The notes beneath the pieces were generated by a model. That model had not been told where the DNA came from, made no database searches, and saw only the letters and a program-made list of their open reading frames with translations. The position numbers and the translations under genes are program-made. Below, piece after piece: positions 6,147-10,032 of a stretch of 10,032 nt of DNA; the stretch's first letter is position 1; the number at the start of each line of letters is the position of its first letter. This stretch comes from Candidatus Cryptobacteroides faecihippi. Lineage in GTDB: Bacteria > Bacteroidota > Bacteroidia > Bacteroidales > UBA932. The stretch is taken from the NCBI GenBank assembly GCA_018066065.1, contig JAGHSC010000095.1, positions 1 to 10,032 on the forward strand, written 5' to 3'.

Positions 6147-7883
6147 TTATTTCGTCATGGTGAAATCGCCCTGGGTTACCCATGCGAAAGCTGAACCACC
6201 ATGAGCAAAATTAGAGTAACAATACACGCTGTTTCTCGAACGGACAAGATTAGCTCCATTGCCAGTGGCTGTAGCAAACCTGTTCACAATAATACCCTTC
6301 ACCTTATAAGAAGAATAAGCGGTACATGTCTGATTCTGGGCGAACTTGACAGAGATGGTTCCATCATCTGCGACACTAAGGGTTCCCTCATACTCAAAGG
6401 GCCCGCCATGTGCGAAACCAAGCTGATAATACCCCTCTTTGTCATTGTTAACCAGTTCAGTTGCAAACATGGCATTCTCTCCGTCGAATAAGCCACCAGA
6501 AACCTTGTACATCTTATTCTCAATGTAAAGAGAAAATGACATAATGTGAGATGCATAATCAAGATTGATTCTAGCAGGCATTGGAAGATTGGCGAAAAGG
6601 CCTGTTACAGTAGCATTATTTGCAGCATTGCCAGAGGCTGCAACAGTGACAGCAGTCTCGGTTCCTGCTGCCGCTTTCGGAGCAACCCACTCCGTATCAT
6701 AATAGTAGCCAACTGCCTGACCGGTCAATGATGGATATGGGGGATTCTTCGGGTTTGGAACAGATTGCAGGGCTTCTGTAGCCTTGACTGGGGCATGTCC
6801 TGCGGTAGCGACGCGGGTATCACCCTTGAAGGTGTAGTTTCCAAGGAAGTCAGAGAGCTCAGCCTGGCAGACAGTAAGTGGGTACCTGTAGCCCCATACA
6901 TCACCGGCGAGGACAGTCGTCTTTGGCTTGCCTGTCGTGTTGGCAGGAAGAGCAGTTCCATTGACTGTTGTTGCAGAATTGTTCACAAGGAACATGGAAC
7001 CTGCATTCTGAGATGAATAGCAAACGACAGACTGATTCCTGGTGACAGTGTAGCTGCATCCTTCAGCAGGAGTGAGTGCTGTTGCTCCGGCGAGATGCCA
7101 GACGTAGCGGGTGTACTGATCAGAGCTTGGGGTGCACTGGATGATACCATTCTTTATCTGCGTGGAAGGGACTGCGAAGTAGACGGTTGCCTTTCCATCA
7201 GCAAATGGCAGATTGCCAGCGACCTTAAGATCCCCTTCCTGACTGGCTACATCAAGGGCCACGGTGCCGTCAAGGTCAACGGTAATCTTGTTCTTGTAGT
7301 CCTTGCTTCCGGTTCCGCCGGTGGAAAGATACCAGTTGTAGCCACTCTCCGAAGCATCGCTTGAAGGCAGTGTAAGGACGCACTTGAGGATGCTGGTCTT
7401 GATGCTGAATGAAAGGCTGAGGCCGGAGTTTGTGTTGGTACCGGTAGCGACGAAGAGGCTGCGCTTTCCGGCATCCTCGAGGGTACCCGCCTGATTTGCG
7501 AGATTGGAAACGATCTGCTTGTTGGTCTTGTCGTAGCTGATGCCAGTTCCCTTGAGGACCGCAGTGACAGAAGCACCGACAGCGATAGGAGTCTCAGGCT
7601 CTCCCTCGAATGTAGCGACACCGTCTGAACTTACTGAGGTTGCTGTGAAATTGGTAGCGTTTCCTTCAGAATCGATGACGATGACGACATCGCCTTCCTG
7701 GAACTTGGCAGAAATGCCCTGGGCACCCTCTGCGAATTCGGTCTTCGTCACGGCTGGCTGCTCGATCCTTGCCTTGAAGGTCATCAGGTTGCCGCTTGCT
7801 GGTGCATCGATCTCCTTTGAGCATGAAGCAAGGGAGAGCATGGTGGCTGCTGCGAGAATGCAGCCCTTTATCATATTCTTCAT
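6147..7883 (-). CDS. Fimbrillin-like surface lipoprotein
   Basis: A 578-aa protein with a lipoprotein signal: a hydrophobic stretch at about 8-20 ending LSLAS-C, so Cys21 would be lipidated. Residues about 30-290 resemble the N-terminal part of Bacteroidales fimbrillin-like proteins: an opening MTFKARIE strand, a TKTEF segment, a FQEGDVVIVID strand, a TFEGE strand and a long beta-rich tail. This points to a cell-surface or fimbria-related role, but assembly into fimbriae cannot be shown. Residues about 300-578 are not recognised. Two segments repeat: RNQSVVCYS (282-290) and RNSVYCYS (550-557), and FAHGG occurs at 490-494 and 559-563. The last ~140 codons have about 43% GC against about 60% in the N-terminal half, hinting at a mosaic gene. 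A weak AGGA lies 7 bases before the ATG. It follows a 50-aa peptide gene by 24 bp and ends at a strong terminator. Confidence 0.88.
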   Translation of the reverse strand: MKNMIKGCILAAATMLSLASCSKEIDAPASGNLMTFKARIEQPAVTKTEFAEGAQGISAKFQEGDVVIVIDSEGNATNFTATSVSSDGVATFEGEPETPIAVGASVTAVLKGTGISYDKTNKQIVSNLANQAGTLEDAGKRSLFVATGTNTNSGLSLSFSIKTSILKCVLTLPSSDASESGYNWYLSTGGTGSKDYKNKITVDLDGTVALDVASQEGDLKVAGNLPFADGKATVYFAVPSTQIKNGIIQCTPSSDQYTRYVWHLAGATALTPAEGCSYTVTRNQSVVCYSSQNAGSMFLVNNSATTVNGTALPANTTGKPKTTVLAGDVWGYRYPLTVCQAELSDFLGNYTFKGDTRVATAGHAPVKATEALQSVPNPKNPPYPSLTGQAVGYYYDTEWVAPKAAAGTETAVTVAASGNAANNATVTGLFANLPMPARINLDYASHIMSFSLYIENKMYKVSGGLFDGENAMFATELVNNDKEGYYQLGFAHGGPFEYEGTLSVADDGTISVKFAQNQTCTAYSSYKVKGIIVNRFATATGNGANLVRSRNSVYCYSNFAHGGSAFAWVTQGDFTMTK

Positions 7884-7907
7884 AATCTTTTCCTGGTTTA
7901 GTGATTG

Positions 7908-8060
7908 TTAGTCAAGCGGGTCCGTTCCCCAACCCTGTCCGTCACCGGTTCCGTCGGTGAATCCAGGAAGCCAGTTGTCTTCACCTGACGTGCAGATGAA
8001 TGTCATTGTCTCCGATGAGATCATGTCGACCTCTGGAGAAACATAATGGTTTGTCTTCAT
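7908..8060 (-). CDS. Short Bacteroidales-type peptide of unknown function
   Basis: A 50-aa peptide starting MKTNHYVSPEVDM. An upstream in-frame Met at 8093 would add 11 residues, but that codon overlaps the -7 element at 8091-8098, so the Met at 8060 is preferred. The N-terminal half (a YVSPEVDMIS stretch, then TFICTSG) resembles many short Bacteroidales ORFs I have seen with a Y-x-x-P-E start and a small-residue/Cys motif; this is recall, not a search. The C-terminal half is short and rich in Gly, Asp and Trp, with a single Cys at the junction (CTSGEDNW). There is no membrane helix and no classical signal peptide. It sits 24 bp upstream of the lipoprotein gene and downstream of its own promoter, so both are probably on one mRNA. 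It could be a peptide precursor, a small partner of the lipoprotein or a leader-type ORF. Confidence 0.72.
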   Translation of the reverse strand: MKTNHYVSPEVDMISSETMTFICTSGEDNWLPGFTDGTGDGQGWGTDPLD

Positions 8061-8090
8061 ATTGCTGTTGTGAATTAGATTTCCGAAAGA

Positions 8091-8098
8091 CAAATATA
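8091..8098 (-). promoter_or_regulatory. -7 element for the peptide/lipoprotein unit
   Basis: TATATTTG on the minus strand exactly matches TAnnTTTG, 30 bases upstream of the peptide ATG at 8060, within the AT-rich gap 8061-8119. A transcript start near 8084 is predicted. No clear -33 TTTG is seen at 19-21 bp, where the end of the upstream hydrolase gene begins. Confidence 0.6.
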
Positions 8099-8119
8099 TA
8101 CAATATCATTGAATTATCA

Positions 8120-9385
8120 TCACTCGACCTTGCCAAGGAGGCGAAGGACGGCCTCCAGGAAGTAATAATCTCCGTAGGTCAGAGGGACGTCGACCTCGGA
8201 GTTGGCATGATAGGCACCGGTGCCATGCTTGATGAGGAAGCCATGAAGCTCTCCAGGAGCCGCAAGGTACTCAGGCGAAGCGAGAGCGCGGACCTGTGCC
8301 TCAGCCATCCTGCGGCAAGCCTTGGCGAGCTTGCGGTCCTTGGTGATCTGGCTGAGCTTGACGAAGGCCGACGCTGTGATCGCTGCAGAGGAAGCATCGC
8401 GCAGGATACTGCCGTCAGGCAGCTCTCCAGCCCACTTCCTGTCAAGTCCCGGCTCGTTTGCGATCAGCTTTGCTGCTGCATCATAGTCCCAGTACTGGAC
8501 ATGGTCCTCAGGAAGATGAGCGATGGTCCACCTTGCAAGTTCCTCGGCCTTCGCAAGGTAGGAAGCCTCGCCGGTGAGGTCGGCCATCATGGTGTAGCCG
8601 TAGAAGCCCCAAGCCTGTCCGCGGGCCCAGGTGGACTCGTCGGAGTAGCCCTGAGCCGTCTCTCCGGAAAGTCTCTTTCCCGTGGCCGGGTCGTAGTTGA
8701 CGACGTGGAAGGTGGTCCCGTCAGGACGGAAGTGATTCTTCATGGTCATGTCCGCATGCGAGCGGGCGATCGCCAGCAGATGAGGCTCGTCGAACATCCT
8801 GGAGACCCTGACCAGAAGCTCAAGGTTCATCATGTTGTCGACGATTACAGGGTAGTACCAGCCTCTTCCCGGATTGTTCTCCCAGCTCTTGATGCAGCCT
8901 ACGACAGGACTGTACCTGGTCACCAGCGAATGAGCTGCATTGTGCATCACCTCGGCGTAGTCCTCGACACCGCCGATCCTCAGGCCATTGCCAAAGCTGC
9001 AGTTGACCATGAAGCCGACATCATGGTTGGTCGTCATGAACTGTGCGGGAGCAACCTTCTGGGTCTGGACCTTCGCCAGCTGAGCATATTCCTCGTTCCC
9101 TGTGTAGCAGTAGACGTACCAGAGAGTGCCTGGGAAGAAGCCTGAAACCCAGTCCCTCCAGACACTCGTCCTGAACGATCCGTCAGGAGCGACGTGCTTC
9201 GGAAGTGCCTCAGGTCCAAGCTGTGAGCACATGAGTTTCACCTGCTGCGAGGCGACATTGAACACACGCTCTGCAAGCGCATCGATCTTCTCTTCCTTCT
9301 GCGATGAATATGCGGGGATGCAGAAGAATGTGGCAGCTGCCGCGCAGACTGCGGCAAGAATTGTTGACTTGATTGGCTTTTTCAT
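8120..9385 (-). CDS. Unsaturated glucuronyl hydrolase, glycoside hydrolase family 88
   Basis: A 421-aa exported enzyme. Residues 1-27 are a signal peptide (basic start, Ala-rich core, cut near PAYSS), so it acts in the periplasm or beyond. GH88 enzymes hydrate the 4,5-double bond of unsaturated uronic acids at the non-reducing end of oligosaccharides made by polysaccharide lyases, releasing the uronate. Family hallmarks visible here: TTNHDVGFM with Asp122 and IVDNMMNLELL with Asp183, matching the two catalytic aspartates of the Bacillus enzyme; WVSGFFPGTLWY at 79-90; and STWARGQAWGFYGY at 251-264 lining the (alpha/alpha)6 barrel. The length is normal. The natural substrate could be an unsaturated glycosaminoglycan, ulvan or plant disaccharide; no lyase, sulfatase or SusC/D gene is in the window to decide. 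It follows the acyltransferase gene by 15 bp, probably in one operon. No hairpin terminator follows its stop. Confidence 0.94.
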   Translation of the reverse strand: MKKPIKSTILAAVCAAAATFFCIPAYSSQKEEKIDALAERVFNVASQQVKLMCSQLGPEALPKHVAPDGSFRTSVWRDWVSGFFPGTLWYVYCYTGNEEYAQLAKVQTQKVAPAQFMTTNHDVGFMVNCSFGNGLRIGGVEDYAEVMHNAAHSLVTRYSPVVGCIKSWENNPGRGWYYPVIVDNMMNLELLVRVSRMFDEPHLLAIARSHADMTMKNHFRPDGTTFHVVNYDPATGKRLSGETAQGYSDESTWARGQAWGFYGYTMMADLTGEASYLAKAEELARWTIAHLPEDHVQYWDYDAAAKLIANEPGLDRKWAGELPDGSILRDASSAAITASAFVKLSQITKDRKLAKACRRMAEAQVRALASPEYLAAPGELHGFLIKHGTGAYHANSEVDVPLTYGDYYFLEAVLRLLGKVE

Positions 9386-9400
9386 GTTATCTGTGGTGTT

Positions 9401-10032
9401 TTATTTTCTTGAAAGGAAACGGCGTACAGGCTTGTCATAGAACTTCATGCAGATGAAGCCTACGGCAAGGCAGATCAGACCGATGCAGATTGGATTGCTT
9501 CCAGGCCACTCGCCGAATGGATGCGCTCCAGTTCCGATCCAGGCAATGTACATGTAGATGAACGGATAATGGATTGCGTAAAGAGGATAGGAAAGATCTC
9601 CGAGGAAGGACATGGTCCTGCGAGTTCCCTCGGTCGGGGATGAAACCTTGGCTGCGTTCCAGACCAGCAGCGGAAAGGCCACCGTCACGCAGAGAACCTC
9701 ATAGAACACCTTGAAGCTGCCGAGCGAAGGCACGCAGAGCAGGGCAACAAGGATGGCTCCGAAGAGAACGAAAGCCCATGACGATGGCATGGAGGCGATG
9801 GTCCCGGTGCTTTCCTTGCGGTTTCTGAACATCCTGGCGAGGAGAAGGCCTGCAGGGTACTCGAACGTCATCCTGAGAAGGCCTCCAAGCATGTTGACAG
9901 GCTGTGATGACCAGCCGTAGGCAATGCTTCCGTCGGGTCCGAGAAGACCCATCGCTAGCAGGGCGACGGCAGCCGCAGCGTGCCTTACCTTTAGTGGACG
10001 GTCGGATAGCGTGCGCAGTAGATGGGCATATA
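9401..10032 (-). CDS. Acyltransferase-3 family membrane protein, 5' partial
   Basis: The frame is open to the right edge (209 visible residues); the Met at 9952 lies inside a transmembrane helix (HAAAAVALLAMGLLG), so the true start is outside the window. The visible part is the C-terminal half of an OafA/YrhL-type acyltransferase, an integral inner-membrane enzyme that moves acetyl or other acyl groups onto cell-surface or secreted glycans. Typical signatures are FLGDLSYPLYAIHYPFIYMYI near the end of the family domain (the last conserved helix with Tyr/His) and a YDKPVRRFL tail matching the usual E/D-KP-hydrophobic ending. At least five hydrophobic segments are visible. The N-terminal catalytic His region of the family is not in the window. 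It lies 15 bp upstream of the GH88 gene on the same strand. The acceptor is unknown. Confidence 0.9.
   Translation of the reverse strand, partial: YAHLLRTLSDRPLKVRHAAAAVALLAMGLLGPDGSIAYGWSSQPVNMLGGLLRMTFEYPAGLLLARMFRNRKESTGTIASMPSSWAFVLFGAILVALLCVPSLGSFKVFYEVLCVTVAFPLLVWNAAKVSSPTEGTRRTMSFLGDLSYPLYAIHYPFIYMYIAWIGTGAHPFGEWPGSNPICIGLICLAVGFICMKFYDKPVRRFLSRK

Noticed and set aside
8000..9145. Long plus-strand frame (381 codons) opposite the GH88 gene
   Set aside because: The opposite strand encodes a clear GH88 enzyme with catalytic residues; the plus-strand protein has no recognisable domain and reflects GC-rich codon bias.
9950..9952. ATG at 9952 as the start of the acyltransferase
   Set aside because: The frame continues to the right edge and the Met lies in a hydrophobic helix; the gene is cut by the window.
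1..10032. CRISPR arrays, tRNA or rRNA genes, insertion sequences, phage genes
   Set aside because: No regularly spaced repeats, cloverleaf-like segments, transposase motifs or terminal inverted repeats were seen on reading the window.

Overview
The window looks like a chromosomal segment of a GC-rich Bacteroidales bacterium (Bacteroidota). Supporting signs are TAnnTTTG-type -7 promoter elements, very weak or absent Shine-Dalgarno sequences, a fimbrillin-like SPII lipoprotein preceded by a short peptide gene, an unsaturated glucuronyl hydrolase next to an acyltransferase, and a SerB with a long N-terminal ACT region. Base composition, by eye, is about 55-62% GC over most of the window. The exact genus cannot be read from the sequence; high-GC gut or rumen Bacteroidales such as Cryptobacteroides- or Alistipes-like lineages are a guess.

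Layout. (1) 1-2439, plus strand: a two-gene unit. The first gene is a multidomain esterase cut by the left edge (end of an alpha/beta hydrolase, then an SGNH hydrolase, then a C-terminal beta-rich domain). One base later comes a secreted PAP2 phosphatase with a barrel-like C-terminal half. (2) 2444-4952: a class I aminotransferase (minus) and phosphoserine phosphatase SerB (plus), divergently transcribed from a 76-bp region with back-to-back -7 elements and a perfect 15-bp palindrome. (3) 4954-6032, minus: an ECF sigma factor followed by a small four-helix membrane protein that may be its regulator. (4) 6096-8098, minus: a complete-looking transcription unit of promoter, 50-aa peptide, 578-aa lipoprotein and a strong intrinsic terminator. 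(5) 8120-10032, minus: an acyltransferase-3 membrane protein cut by the right edge, followed 15 bp later by a GH88 unsaturated glucuronyl hydrolase.

Themes. Both ends of the window concern extracellular glycan processing: ester removal at the left, and unsaturated uronic acid removal plus O-acyl transfer at the right. The middle holds serine/amino-acid metabolism and an envelope-type sigma module. I see no mobile element, CRISPR array, tRNA, rRNA or phage gene, and no intergenic stretch longer than about 115 bp.

Nothing here is unmistakably a new defence or mobile system. The parts most worth following up are the peptide-lipoprotein unit with its composition shift and internal repeat, the PAP2-barrel fusion, the hydrolase fusion that lacks the expected catalytic Asp, the overlapping divergent promoters, and the sigma/membrane-protein pair.
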